A DNA stretch of 44,967 nt from assembly GCF_035506375.1 (NCBI RefSeq), contig NZ_DATJPM010000034.1:1-44967 (forward strand), given 5' to 3'. The notes beneath the pieces are model-generated. The model ran no database searches. It saw nothing but the letters and a program-made list of their open reading frames with translations, and had not been told where the DNA came from. This stretch comes from Methanocella sp. (GTDB taxonomy: Archaea; Halobacteriota; Methanocellia; Methanocellales; Methanocellaceae). Below, piece by piece: positions 14,477 through 21,889 of the stretch (the stretch's first letter is position 1; each line of letters begins with the position of its first letter). The translations under genes were made by a program, and so were the position numbers.

Positions 14477-14584
14477 ATGGTTCCGCCGGCAATGATCGGC
14501 ACGAGCATCGCGGCAGGCAAGTGCGAGCGCTGCGAGCATAACAGCACCGCCAAAAAGAATAAGCGTGGCGGAAGACGCAGATAA
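14477..14584 (+). CDS. Possible 35-residue Cys-pair basic protein
   Basis: A short ATG ORF reads MVPPAMIGTSIAAGKC, then a CERCEH pair and a strongly basic tail (KKNKRGGRRR). One Cys-x2-Cys pair with a basic tail could be half a zinc site or a nucleic-acid-binding peptide. No good ribosome-binding site was found. It is followed by an 8-base inverted repeat (GATACCGG at 14609-14616, CCGGTATC at 14648-14655). The gap around it is otherwise empty. Confidence 0.3.
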   Translation: MVPPAMIGTSIAAGKCERCEHNSTAKKNKRGGRRR

Positions 14585-14697
14585 GATCGCGTTAGTGAAT
14601 TTTGCCGAGATACCGGTCCCTTAAGATTCTCAGGGGCCGCGACATTCCCGGTATCAGGCCCTTTCTCAAAATGTCTGTTTAATAAATGTCCGGCCGG

Positions 14698-14904
14698 CTA
14701 AATGTCGTCTTCGTCCACGGCTTCGGTCTCTTCTAGAAAAATCACGGGCGTTTCGTTTGTATTGTCCGCTACGGCCGCGGGCACAATAATGTCGACCGCG
14801 CCCTGCCTCTGTTTTTTGGAATAGCAAAAATGGGCCGTGAAGACGTCCATGCCGTTGACTACGATCATCTCATTGTTATGGTATGCCAGGGAAATATATT
14901 TCAT
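14698..14904 (-). CDS. Hypothetical small protein downstream of aIF1A
   Basis: A 68-residue protein, MKYISLAYHNNEMIVVNGM at the start and a strongly acidic end (FLEETEAVDEDDI). The middle carries short strands (GAVDIIVPAAV). No signal peptide, membrane helix or Cys motif. It follows aIF1A by 27 bases on the same strand, so it is probably in the same transcript. Family not recognised. Confidence 0.5.
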   Translation of the reverse strand: MKYISLAYHNNEMIVVNGMDVFTAHFCYSKKQRQGAVDIIVPAAVADNTNETPVIFLEETEAVDEDDI

Positions 14905-14931
14905 TGAATCCTTCAGAATTATCGGACGGAC

Positions 14932-15279
14932 TTATGATGTTTCGGGCATGCTGTTCAGGAAGCCCTTACGCTCCAGCCAGCTTACCTGCGGCCCCGTGTA
15001 TCTCCACGTAACGTCGCCCTTCTCGTCCTGGATCTCCCAGGGCACGACGATGACCACGTCGCCTTCACGGATCCACGTCCTCTTCTTCATCTTTCCCCGG
15101 ATGCGGCACATGCGTGTCACGTTATCCAGGCACAGGACGGTCAGGTGAGAGGCGCCGAGCAGCTTTGTCACGGTACCTAATATTTCTCTATCGGCTTTTC
15201 TTGGGGTCCTTACCCTGGTGACTTCGGCACCGGCGGCGCTCGCCGGCTTTCTGCCACCCTTGTTATGCGGTTTATACAG
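14932..15279 (-). CDS. Translation initiation factor aIF1A, probable CTG start
   Basis: S1-like OB-fold initiation factor that binds the ribosomal A site and helps start-codon selection. Seen: VTRVRTPRKADREILGTV, the core CLDNVTRMCRIRGKMKKR, WIREGDVVIVVPWEIQDEKG and WRYTGPQVSWLERKGFL, all strongly conserved in archaeal IF1A. The first usual start (GTG 15171) would delete the conserved VRTPR segment and first strand. The frame is open upstream to a stop at 15304-15306 with no ATG, GTG or TTG. A CTG at 15279-15277 has AGGTG ending 5 bases ahead and gives (M)YKPHNKGGRKPAS, a normal basic aIF1A tail. The CTG start is inferred; the product is certain. Confidence 0.92.
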   Translation of the reverse strand: MYKPHNKGGRKPASAAGAEVTRVRTPRKADREILGTVTKLLGASHLTVLCLDNVTRMCRIRGKMKKRTWIREGDVVIVVPWEIQDEKGDVTWRYTGPQVSWLERKGFLNSMPETS

Positions 15280-15310
15280 TCTTACACCTTCATGAATAGA
15301 ATGCTATCAT

Positions 15311-15321
15311 ACTATATAAAG
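15311..15321 (-). promoter_or_regulatory. TATA box of the aIF1A gene
   Basis: Minus-strand CTTTATATAGT lies about 36 bases before the proposed CTG. Transcription would start near 15290, just before the AGGTG ribosome-binding site and at about the ATG of a tiny MKV-stop ORF (15293-15282). Confidence 0.5.
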
Positions 15322-15335
15322 TAATTATTTTTTTA

Positions 15336-15385
15336 TAAATTATAAAAAATTAAAAAATGATAAGATCACTGGATGAGGCTTATCA
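15336..15385 (-). terminator. Terminator of the CxxC zinc protein gene
   Basis: Just after the gene's stop, GATAAG and CTTATC (plus strand 15359-15364 and 15379-15384) pair with a 14-base loop. In the direction of transcription they are followed by ATTTTTTAATTTTTTA. This is a hairpin plus U-tract. Confidence 0.5.
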
Positions 15386-15388
15386 ATT

Positions 15389-15559
15389 TTAGTAACGGGG
15401 CTTCCTGTGCTTGGGGAAGCAATCCTGGCAATATACGGGCCGGTCTTCGCTGGGCTTGAACGGCACTTCACATTCTTTTTTACAATCGGCACAAATAGCC
15501 TTGTGCATCTCTCTCGGGCCTCCGAAGCTTCTTCGGCCCCTGAATCCACTGTCTCTCAT
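15389..15559 (-). CDS. Small zinc protein with two CxxC pairs
   Basis: A 56-residue protein: a basic Gly/Arg head (MRDSGFRGRRSFGG), then CADCKKECEVPF and VYCQDCFPKHRKPRY. The two C-x2-C pairs are separated by 17 residues, the pattern of small CxxC-x17-CxxC zinc domains common in methanogens and in some bacteria. It probably binds one zinc and acts in nucleic-acid or protein contacts; no specific function is known. ATG at 15559 is the only sensible start. The gene is too short for many gene finders. Confidence 0.75.
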   Translation of the reverse strand: MRDSGFRGRRSFGGPREMHKAICADCKKECEVPFKPSEDRPVYCQDCFPKHRKPRY

Positions 15560-15713
15560 GATAATTTCTCAGTCAGGGCATTATTCCCTGCAACCCCAAT
15601 AAAACACGCATAGTATAAATACATGCCTAATTTATAAAAAATCAGTCTAAAAAAATGTGAGAAGCCCGCCAAAATGCGAACGGGATCTCGATCTTTTAAT
15701 TGAGATGAGCGGC

Positions 15714-15947
15714 CTATTTATTAGCCGGTACTCGCAAATGCGCCAGGTGCAGCGTTTCCAGAAGTTCCTCGGCCTGAAGAGTGAAGTCCTGTTCCATGCT
15801 TTTGATCAATATGAGCTCTTCGAAGCCCGAATTCGGCGGCATCATAGCCGCTTCGTCGACCTCGGGAGTTGGATCCACGGCCATCTGTTCGATTCTGCGG
15901 AGTCTTTCATTCCAGCTTATAAGCTCATCTATTGGAATTCCGTTCAT
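15714..15947 (-). CDS. Small paralogous protein, copy A
   Basis: A 77-residue soluble protein starting MNGIPIDELISWNERL and ending in a helix (LILIKSMEQDFTLQAEELLETLHLAHLR). The start and the end match the protein at 22472-22714 (M-x-GIPI at the start, IK-(S/A)-ME-(Q/N)-DF and AE-(E/K)-LL-(E/D) near the end), while the middles differ. No known family recognised. The preserved ends suggest an N-terminal strand and a C-terminal amphipathic helix that dock to a partner. Confidence 0.6.
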   Translation of the reverse strand: MNGIPIDELISWNERLRRIEQMAVDPTPEVDEAAMMPPNSGFEELILIKSMEQDFTLQAEELLETLHLAHLRVPANK

Positions 15948-16234
15948 CTATGTCCCCCTTCTTAATATGTTATTCAGTTATGGTTTGAATCCTAATAAAG
16001 TATGCGATAATAATTCCAGAATAGTCTAATTTAATATTATTATAATAATGGTATATTGTATAATCCATTGCTTTTTAACGAGCATCGCGTTCCATATGCC
16101 GAAATTGTCGGGGGCCAGACGCCAGGCTGTGTGATGATGGATGCCGCCGGCCCCGGAAGATTACATCGACTTCGAAGTCATCCCGCTGCGGGCCTATCCG
16201 GGGGTTTCGCGCGGCTGTTCAAGGATAACGGCCA
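15948..16234. other. Gap with degraded coding-like text
   Basis: The first half is AT-rich. From about 16100 to 16230 the composition becomes GC-rich and one plus-strand frame reads PAPEDYIDFEVIPLRAYPG, while a 60-codon plus-strand ORF (16056-16238) in another frame looks unnatural. This may be a frameshifted fragment of a lost gene. No intact gene is supported. Confidence 0.25.
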
Positions 16235-16753
16235 CTAGTCCATATATGGTATCTCGCCATACTCGCTGCCGTATTTCTGGTTATAGATGTAGACGTTCCC
16301 GTTATACGTGTATTTGACCTTCTTGATGTCCTCACCGGACGTGGCCGTATTATTGACGACCCGGTTATACTCGTCGCTGCCCGGTGACAGATATGTCAGG
16401 TAGGCCCGGCCGGATTCAATGGACGCGTTCTCACGCTTGATAAACTCGGTCGTGAGGCCGTCTATCATCCCGAGCCATGACTGGAATTCGGCCCGGGTCA
16501 TCTCAGTGCTCGTCTTCGCGGCGTAGTACATGTCGAGGCGCTGGGTCTGCTCCTTTACCAGCTCGAGATCGTAGTTATACTCGCTCTGGGCGCTGACAGC
16601 CTGGTCGCGCGCCTGGCTGTCCTGGCCCATGCTATGGGCGATCCCGGTGATAGCACTGTAGGCATAAAAAAAGATCAGAGCGACGGCTACGGATACGACG
16701 ACAACGACCGTGGCCATGCCGATGAGCTTAAGTAGATCGTCTACGGTGGTCAT
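16235..16753 (-). CDS. Hypothetical membrane-anchored protein
   Basis: A 172-residue protein with one N-terminal membrane helix (about residues 13-34, GMATVVVVVSVAVALIFFYA). A long polar, mostly helical domain (SQARDQAVSAQSEYNYDLELVKE) follows, ending in a Tyr-rich tail (YTYNGNVYIYNQKYGSEYGEIPY). The orientation is probably N-terminus in, domain outside. No catalytic motif seen and no family recognised. Confidence 0.6.
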   Translation of the reverse strand: MTTVDDLLKLIGMATVVVVVSVAVALIFFYAYSAITGIAHSMGQDSQARDQAVSAQSEYNYDLELVKEQTQRLDMYYAAKTSTEMTRAEFQSWLGMIDGLTTEFIKRENASIESGRAYLTYLSPGSDEYNRVVNNTATSGEDIKKVKYTYNGNVYIYNQKYGSEYGEIPYMD

Positions 16754-16875
16754 GCCTGAAAGTGTTTTATTTACATATAATTATATATATGCTTGCGTTT
16801 GTAAAATAGCCTAAATCGCTTTAAAAGTAAACTTTTAGCAATCTTTTTATTGCCACATATCCCAGTAATCTAGTA

Positions 16876-16950
16876 ATGAAGACCATCGACTGGCTCTATG
16901 ATAATTGGGCTAAGATGTACAGTCGTTTATGCGAAGCGGCAGCTCAATAA
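16876..16950 (+). CDS. Possible 24-residue peptide
   Basis: An ATG ORF reads MKTIDWLYDNWAKMYSRLCE and ends AAAQ. The text is amphipathic and protein-like, but short. There is no convincing ribosome-binding site. It lies alone in the gap between two convergent hypothetical genes. Chance is a real alternative. Confidence 0.2.
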   Translation: MKTIDWLYDNWAKMYSRLCEAAAQ

Positions 16951-16964
16951 GAATAAATAATGCA

Positions 16965-17486
16965 TTACTTCGGATTACGCTCATGTTCCATGACGAATGC
17001 CCGGATCTGGCCGATGCGCGTGTCGATATCGCCGTTCACCTTGTCCATGCCCGTATCAGAAAAATGCTGCAGGGCGCTCATCATGGATATCACGGGAAGC
17101 ATGGCCAGGCGGATCATCAGGTACATCCGCGTCTCGTCGATATCCTCGATGAGATCGTTCGGCTCGCCAGTTACCTTGAGCTTGGCGTCGATGTGCTGGT
17201 TGATCTCGTCGATGGTGTTGTTGATGATGAACATGGCGTGGAGGTCGTGCTCGTAGATCGTTTCGGCCGCCAGCGTCGATAGCACCGTCAGCGAATCCAG
17301 TGCCCGCTGCTTATCTGCGTACTTGATGGCCTCGATGACCTCGAGCTTTGCCTTGAGCACCCTCGCCCTGAACACGGGGCTCTGCCCCGGCTTCTTCGAC
17401 TTTTCCCGTACTACGGGTGACGTTTCCTCCCCTGGAGGAGTGACACCGCCTTTCCCCTCGGCCTTCTTGAAGAGGTTGAACATCAT
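16965..17486 (-). CDS. Hypothetical helical protein
   Basis: A 173-residue protein not recognised. Residues 1-40 are charged and disordered-looking (KKAEGKGGVTPPGEETSPVV). The rest is alpha-helical with periodic hydrophobics (VLKAKLEVIEAIKYADKQRALDSL, MYLMIRLAMLPVISMMSALQHF). The LPVISMM segment could be a short membrane-associated helix, but no confident membrane span is present. No neighbour gives a functional hint. Confidence 0.55.
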   Translation of the reverse strand: MMFNLFKKAEGKGGVTPPGEETSPVVREKSKKPGQSPVFRARVLKAKLEVIEAIKYADKQRALDSLTVLSTLAAETIYEHDLHAMFIINNTIDEINQHIDAKLKVTGEPNDLIEDIDETRMYLMIRLAMLPVISMMSALQHFSDTGMDKVNGDIDTRIGQIRAFVMEHERNPK

Positions 17487-17644
17487 ATCGTTCTCTCAAA
17501 GTAAAATATTATAGTACTATAAGCGGCTGAATAATAAGCTTTGTCGGTGCCAATAAAAACATAAATACGCCTAAGATTTTAAAAAAATGAGTTAGTTCCG
17601 GCTTTTTAATACATATATGACCCATGGCGGGCCTTATCCGGCTT

Positions 17645-18316
17645 TCAGTTAAATTTACGTTTCGTCCGGCCGGTTGTCCTGCCATAGGCGGCATTTTTCC
17701 CCACCAGGTGCAATAGCTCGTCCTGGTTTGCCAGGATCTTGTTATTCTGTGAGATGATCGTGTCAAGCTTATTGTCCAGATGGGATGCCCAGTTATGGCT
17801 CTTCTTCTTTGTGGCCGCCTTATTCTTTTCAGCGCCCACCACCAGGTGAGAGAGGCCCAGGTTATCGAGGATCTCGCCGCCGTTATCCTTAATGTTCGAC
17901 TCGACCTGCCGGATGTAGTCGTGATACTGCTCGACGTCTTCGGGCAGGCCTTTCAGGCCCGCGCTCCACCACGGCCCGAGCTTAAGCAGTTCCCATTCCT
18001 GGCTGGCCGCAGGCCTGCCGACCATCTCCGCCAGGTCAAATCCCTCCATTTCTCTGCCGAGCAGGCCGGCTTCGCCGTTGATCGGCGGCGGGCTGCCCAG
18101 GTGCCATTCGCCGCCATAAAAGCCGGCCGCTACGGGGCTACGGTCCGCAAACTTTTTCCGGAAGTAGTCGGCCTGGCCATCATCGATGAAGACGGGTATG
18201 ACCTCGCCCTGGATCTTCACGAGCACTTTCGTCTTTTTAAGAAATGGATTCCATTTCTTACAAAAGCCCGTGATCTCGCCTACGGCTATCTTACCGGCAA
18301 CCTCTTCGTCCGCCAT
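17645..18316 (-). CDS. Hypothetical protein, 223 residues
   Basis: Not recognised. The N-terminal half has strand-like text (KTKVLVKIQGEVIPVFID) and Gly/Trp-rich loops (GFYGGEWHLGSPPPINGE). The C-terminal part is basic and helical (NKAATKKKSHNWASHLDNK), with a basic end (RTTGRTKRKFN) that could contact nucleic acid. Soluble. A 9-base inverted repeat (18421-18461) lies upstream, near where its promoter should be. Confidence 0.55.
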   Translation of the reverse strand: MADEEVAGKIAVGEITGFCKKWNPFLKKTKVLVKIQGEVIPVFIDDGQADYFRKKFADRSPVAAGFYGGEWHLGSPPPINGEAGLLGREMEGFDLAEMVGRPAASQEWELLKLGPWWSAGLKGLPEDVEQYHDYIRQVESNIKDNGGEILDNLGLSHLVVGAEKNKAATKKKSHNWASHLDNKLDTIISQNNKILANQDELLHLVGKNAAYGRTTGRTKRKFN

Positions 18317-18420
18317 CTGCCCCTCTGTATGGAGTAACGGTACTCAGAAGACCGCCACCTTTCTACTATCACTCACGAATTGTCCCCCGGGTGATCGAGT
18401 AACGATAAAAAGGATCATCG

Positions 18421-18461
18421 ATCAGGATAGTTATTGTAAATAAAATCTAAAGTATCCTGAT
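18421..18461. repeat. Inverted repeat, operator candidate
   Basis: ATCAGGATA (18421-18429) and TATCCTGAT (18453-18461) form perfect 9-base arms around 23 bases of AT-rich DNA, about 105 bases before the start of the leftward 223-residue gene. It could be an operator or a small hairpin. The remaining gap, 18317-18786, holds nothing else I can support. Confidence 0.35.
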
Positions 18462-18795
18462 ACTTGCCCCCATGATTAGCGTCCCCCAATAGATTCCCTG
18501 ATATATTATTAAACGTTTCTTAAATATAAGCTTGCCTCAAGAGAACCTGTGATAGAGCAGGGCGAGATTAAAAATGCAAAACAGGCATATTTTGCCCGCG
18601 GGACGTGAGCCCTTACTTTCCGGACCGGTAATTCGGGCACAACAGGGCAAGCCATTCTAATATCTCCTTTTTTACTACAAAGATTTTAACTGTTCATGCC
18701 TTACAAAGTTAATCTGACGTCATTATGTACGGATGAAATCGTAGCTTAGAGAAGCCTTATTACCGATTATCCTGTACTACAGACTGGTGAGAAAA

Positions 18796-19230
18796 ATGGA
18801 TAAAACGCTAATCGTTCTAGGAGTTCTCGTGCTCGCGGCCGCGGGCCTGACCGCGGCAATGGTCATGACATCGCCCGCCCCTGAATCGCCGATCACCGTA
18901 CCTCCGGCTCCCGGTAACCCGGTCCATCCCGGCGATCCGAAGGTGATGCAAAATGACGACCTCACGCTCGCGAAGCAGTTCGTGATGGACGACGCCACGT
19001 TCCAGTTCGATGGCATAGCCGACACTGTTACAGGTACGATAGACGAGAGCAATGGCATCGCCAGGGTCGAGTTCACCTCCCGCTACGCGGGCTATGGTAA
19101 CAGGACCGGCATGATACTCGCCGCAGTCCTCACCTCCCACCAGGCTGTTATTAAGATATCCAATGGCCAGGTCGTCTCAGCCATCATGGACGGGACCTGG
19201 GATATGATTGGGCAGAAAACAATCGCTTAA
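18796..19230 (+). CDS. Secreted or membrane-anchored hypothetical protein
   Basis: A 144-residue protein. An N-terminal hydrophobic segment (TLIVLGVLVLAAAGLTAAMVM) acts as signal peptide or anchor, followed by a Pro-rich linker (PAPESPITVPPAPGNPVHPG) and a compact beta-rich domain (FQFDGIADTVTGTIDES, ARVEFTSRYAGYG) to the end (ISNGQVVSAIMDGTWDMIG). Likely exposed outside the cell. The ATG at 18796 is chosen over GTG 18787 because GGTGAG, a good ribosome-binding site, then lies 5 bases before it. Family not recognised. Confidence 0.6.
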   Translation: MDKTLIVLGVLVLAAAGLTAAMVMTSPAPESPITVPPAPGNPVHPGDPKVMQNDDLTLAKQFVMDDATFQFDGIADTVTGTIDESNGIARVEFTSRYAGYGNRTGMILAAVLTSHQAVIKISNGQVVSAIMDGTWDMIGQKTIA

Positions 19231-19304
19231 TAAGGCCAACTTTTTCTTTTATCGGCAGAACGTATTATTAAAAAATATTGATGGTGTGCCCGGAATATAA
19301 GGGC

Positions 19305-19643
19305 TTACCACCATCCACTGCTGCCCCACCAATTGCTGCACCAGTTGTTCCACCAGCCGCACTGGTTCCACCAGGGCCACCAGTTGCCGCCCCAGCCGCC
19401 CCAGCCGCCCCAGCCGCCCCAGCCGCCCCAGCCGTGACCGCGCCAGCCGCCCCAGCCGCCCCAGCCGTGGCCGCCCCAGCCGCCCCAGCCGTGGCCGCCC
19501 CAGCCGCCCCAGCCGTGGCCCATACCCATGCCGTGGCCCATGCCGAAGCCCCGGGCGCTCGCGATCATGCTAAACGCCGGCACAAGCATCAGTAGCACGA
19601 GAGCAACTGCAAGTAACTTTGCGTTGAGATTCGTTTTTTTCAC
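19305..19643 (-). CDS. Secreted Gly/Trp-rich low-complexity protein
   Basis: A 112-residue protein. A clear signal peptide (LLAVALVLLMLVPAFSMIASA) is followed almost entirely by Gly, Trp and His: GMGHGMGMGHG, then GWGGWGGH units repeated several times, ending with Trp/Asn-rich NWWPWWNQCGWWNNWC. The DNA is a matching array of 9-, 15- and 21-base tandem units (CAGCCGCCC type on the plus strand), so length is likely to vary by slippage. The His-rich part could bind metal and the aromatic part could self-associate; both are guesses. The open Ala/Pro frame on the other strand is a shadow. Confidence 0.65.
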   Translation of the reverse strand: MKKTNLNAKLLAVALVLLMLVPAFSMIASARGFGMGHGMGMGHGWGGWGGHGWGGWGGHGWGGWGGWRGHGWGGWGGWGGWGGWGGNWWPWWNQCGWWNNWCSNWWGSSGWW

Positions 19644-19762
19644 CCCTGTTCAATGAAACGGCGAGAATAAAAAAGTCTGATTGCCTATTATAGCATCGAG
19701 CGGCGTGATTTGTCATATTTTTCGCCGTTCGCCCGGTTAATTGAAAAATAGATCAGGCGCTC

Positions 19763-20182
19763 TCAGGATTTTTTATTAAGTCCCGTGAATGTGCGCTGGT
19801 GCTCCTCTTCCTGCATCAGGATTTCGATGAAGATGTGGGCCGTCGTCAGGTCCCCCTCCTTTTCGGCCATTGGGATGATCTCCTTGTACATCTTAATGGC
19901 CTCGTCCTCCGATTTAATGTCGCCATCGAGCATCTCTTTCAGGGTCGTGCCGACGCTGATGACGTCGGGCCTTGTCGTGGGGATGCCGCCCAGATAGAAC
20001 AGTCTTTCGGCGATCTTTTCGGCGTGTTTCATCTCGGCTATGCCGATCTTCTTGAGCTCGTCGTGGGCCGCATAGCCGTGTATGCCCATCCACTGGGCGT
20101 GCTGCCACATGTACTGGATGGAAACTTGCAGCTCCCGGGCGATGGCCCGGTTCATCATGTCCATTAGCTTTTTCGAAGCCAT
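19763..20182 (-). CDS. Ferritin-like (bacterioferritin type) iron protein
   Basis: A 139-residue four-helix ferritin-like protein. Iron-ligand motifs: ARELQVSIQY in helix 1, the EMKHAEKIAER E-x2-H pair in helix 2, SEDEAIKMYKE in helix 3 and LMQEEEHQRTF in helix 4. This is the normal di-iron set of bacterioferritin-like proteins, which store iron or detoxify peroxide. The protein is shorter than classical bacterioferritin (about 155). A second ferritin-like protein sits at 32093. Confidence 0.85.
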   Translation of the reverse strand: MASKKLMDMMNRAIARELQVSIQYMWQHAQWMGIHGYAAHDELKKIGIAEMKHAEKIAERLFYLGGIPTTRPDVISVGTTLKEMLDGDIKSEDEAIKMYKEIIPMAEKEGDLTTAHIFIEILMQEEEHQRTFTGLNKKS

Positions 20183-20233
20183 CGTTAATTCCTCGCCTTA
20201 TCGAACGAAAGAACGATAGCCGTATTTAAAAGG

Positions 20234-20884
20234 CTATGGAGCGTTTTCTATGCTCACGATGACCTCGTTCCGGCGCATGAAACCGGGTATCCAGGGCGGA
20301 TTATACTGGGCCAGGAGATAATCCCCGGCAGGCTTTAGGCCGCTTTTTGCCATCCACTCGTTCAGTTCCCGAGTCTTCTTATCGGCCAGCTCTGCATTCA
20401 TCCTTCCGGAGAACCGTATCGATGCCGCCCTGTGGGCCGGCACCTGCCGGAACGTTATGCTTTTATCGTCGGGCACGGGAAGTGTTTCCAGTGTATAGTT
20501 CGCCGGCATGATAAAAGATACGACATAATTATTCCCCGACCTCTCCGATGTCACGGGCGCGGTCATCGGTATCTTTTCCGATGTCGCGGCCTGCTCCTCG
20601 GTCACCGGCACCGTCATGCGTATTTTCGACCGGCCCGTGTTCTTGCCCGAGATATAGTTGAACAGCCTCATGAAGCCGGAGTACAGGGCGCCGTTAAAGT
20701 CGCCGCCAGCCTCCGCCTGTGCCATGATATAGGGCTCGTATTCCCTCACCTGCATATTCCCGTCGTCTTTGATCACCCGGTAAGCCGGCTCGTTGGGCTC
20801 CCGGGCGGTTGCCAGGGGCGAGAAAATAAGCAGGCCCAGTATCACGGCAGCTATGCCGATATGCCTGAAGTATACCATTTGCAT
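20234..20884 (-). CDS. SOUL-family heme-binding protein, exported
   Basis: A 216-residue SOUL/HBP-type protein. It starts with a signal peptide or anchor (IGIAAVILGLLIFSPLATA), then YRVIKDDGNMQVREYEPYIMAQ, the FNYISGKN region, paired IRMTVPVTEE and IPMTAPVT segments, and the conserved end (LLAQYNPPWIPGFMRRNEVIV). SOUL proteins bind heme or tetrapyrroles in eukaryotes; bacterial and archaeal roles are unproven. The secretion signal suggests a location outside the cytoplasm. ATG 20884 and ATG 20878 are both possible starts. Confidence 0.9.
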   Translation of the reverse strand: MQMVYFRHIGIAAVILGLLIFSPLATAREPNEPAYRVIKDDGNMQVREYEPYIMAQAEAGGDFNGALYSGFMRLFNYISGKNTGRSKIRMTVPVTEEQAATSEKIPMTAPVTSERSGNNYVVSFIMPANYTLETLPVPDDKSITFRQVPAHRAASIRFSGRMNAELADKKTRELNEWMAKSGLKPAGDYLLAQYNPPWIPGFMRRNEVIVSIENAP

Positions 20885-20986
20885 CCCCGAACATCAATGG
20901 ACGCCGAACGATAAAAAATGAAGTGATGCTTTTAGGGAACTCCCGCTCAATATTCCTTGAATATTTTAATGTACGTAAAAAATTTG

Positions 20987-21130
20987 CTGTGCTGAATAAC
21001 TGTGCTGAATAACCTTCTTATTTTTGTTGTCTAAGCCCGTGAGAGCATATAAGTTCGCGAAGCGGACTTAGCAAGCTTCGCGGGCTTAAAACGGGTCATC
21101 CCGAAAGATAACAGCTATTATTCAACACAG
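20987..21130. repeat. Nested inverted-repeat element
   Basis: A 144-base structured gap between two leftward genes. A tandem of two TGTGCTGAATAAC units (20988-21013) pairs, second copy, with TTATTCAACACAG (21118-21130; one mismatch). Inside, TAAGCCCG (21032-21039) pairs with CGGGCTTA (21081-21088), and CGCGAAGC (21056-21063) overlaps the same fold with GCTTCGCG (21075-21082). It could be a MITE-like insertion, a termination structure after the FKBP gene, or a small RNA. Confidence 0.5.
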
Positions 21131-21154
21131 AAGAAACATTAAAAAAGAAAAAGC

Positions 21155-21709
21155 TCAACTGGCGCTGGGCGGTGTTATGGACAGCACCGTGAGCTTGAAG
21201 TGCAGCGTCTTCCCGGCGAGCGGGTGGTTGAAGTCGATCATCACCGTCGTGTTATTCGGTATGCTGTAGATAGTCACGGGATTCGTGCCGTAATAGAGCG
21301 TTTCGTTGACATACGGCGTGATGTTGTTCTCCAGGAGGTCTGACGTGTTCACCGGCTGGATGAGAGATGCGTCGTAATCCCCGTACGCCTCGTCCGGAGT
21401 GAGCGTGATGTTCCGGGACTCGTTGACCTTGAGGCCCACGACCCCGTTGTCGAAGCCCGTTATGACCTCGCCCGAGCCCACGACGAAGGTGATCGGCTCG
21501 TAAGTTATGTTCTCGTCGTAGATACCCGCCTCTTTCGCGAGGGTCGCGTTCGAGGTGTCGAAGACTGTGCCGTTATCGAGCCAGCCGATATAGTCCACGG
21601 AAACGGTATCGTTCTTTGCGACGGTCTGCTCCGATTGTGAGGTACATCCCGCTATCAGCGCTATCGACAGGACCAGTAAAACGGCCCCGATGAATTGTTT
21701 TCCTTCCAT
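21155..21709 (-). CDS. FKBP-type peptidyl-prolyl isomerase lipoprotein
   Basis: A 184-residue exported isomerase of the SlyD-like FKBP group, which speeds proline isomerisation during folding. The start at MEGKQFIG gives a lipoprotein signal with lipobox ALIAGC and so a lipid-anchored extracytoplasmic enzyme. FKBP features: VDYIGWLDNGTVFDTS, PITFVVGSGEVITGFDNGVVG and the insert-in-flap segment with YGDYDASLIQPV, typical of SlyD-type proteins, then FNHPLAGKTLHFKLTVLSI. There are many N-x-S/T sites, consistent with an exported archaeal glycoprotein. An upstream start at 21736 is possible but unlikely. Confidence 0.92.
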   Translation of the reverse strand: MEGKQFIGAVLLVLSIALIAGCTSQSEQTVAKNDTVSVDYIGWLDNGTVFDTSNATLAKEAGIYDENITYEPITFVVGSGEVITGFDNGVVGLKVNESRNITLTPDEAYGDYDASLIQPVNTSDLLENNITPYVNETLYYGTNPVTIYSIPNNTTVMIDFNHPLAGKTLHFKLTVLSITPPSAS

Positions 21710-21889
21710 AATTGTCACTGTACCGTTGTTAGACAAATGCCGCCTACGCTATATATTCTTTCTCGCCGGGTTCTCCAACCGGAGCATGCGCCGGGAAACG
21801 AACTTTAAGCGTTCTGAAAAACTGAGATTCCGCCCTTAATGCAGGCAATACTTTTCGTCTCCCTGCGTATAGGCTTAAACGGGAGATGG

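Noticed and set aside
18574..18663. 29-codon plus-strand ORF (MQNRHILPAGREP)
   Set aside because: No ribosome-binding site and unconvincing text; an equally long minus-strand frame exists.
18317..18786. Possible tRNA or other RNA gene in the long gap
   Set aside because: No cloverleaf, CCA-type end or conserved T-loop found by eye here or in other gaps.
19370..19520. CRISPR-like repeat array
   Set aside because: Repeats are short, contiguous and in frame with a protein; there are no unique spacers. No other array was seen in the window.
19278..19595. Ala/Pro repeat protein on the plus strand
   Set aside because: The minus strand has a proper signal peptide and start; the Ala/Pro text follows from the GC-rich tandem array.
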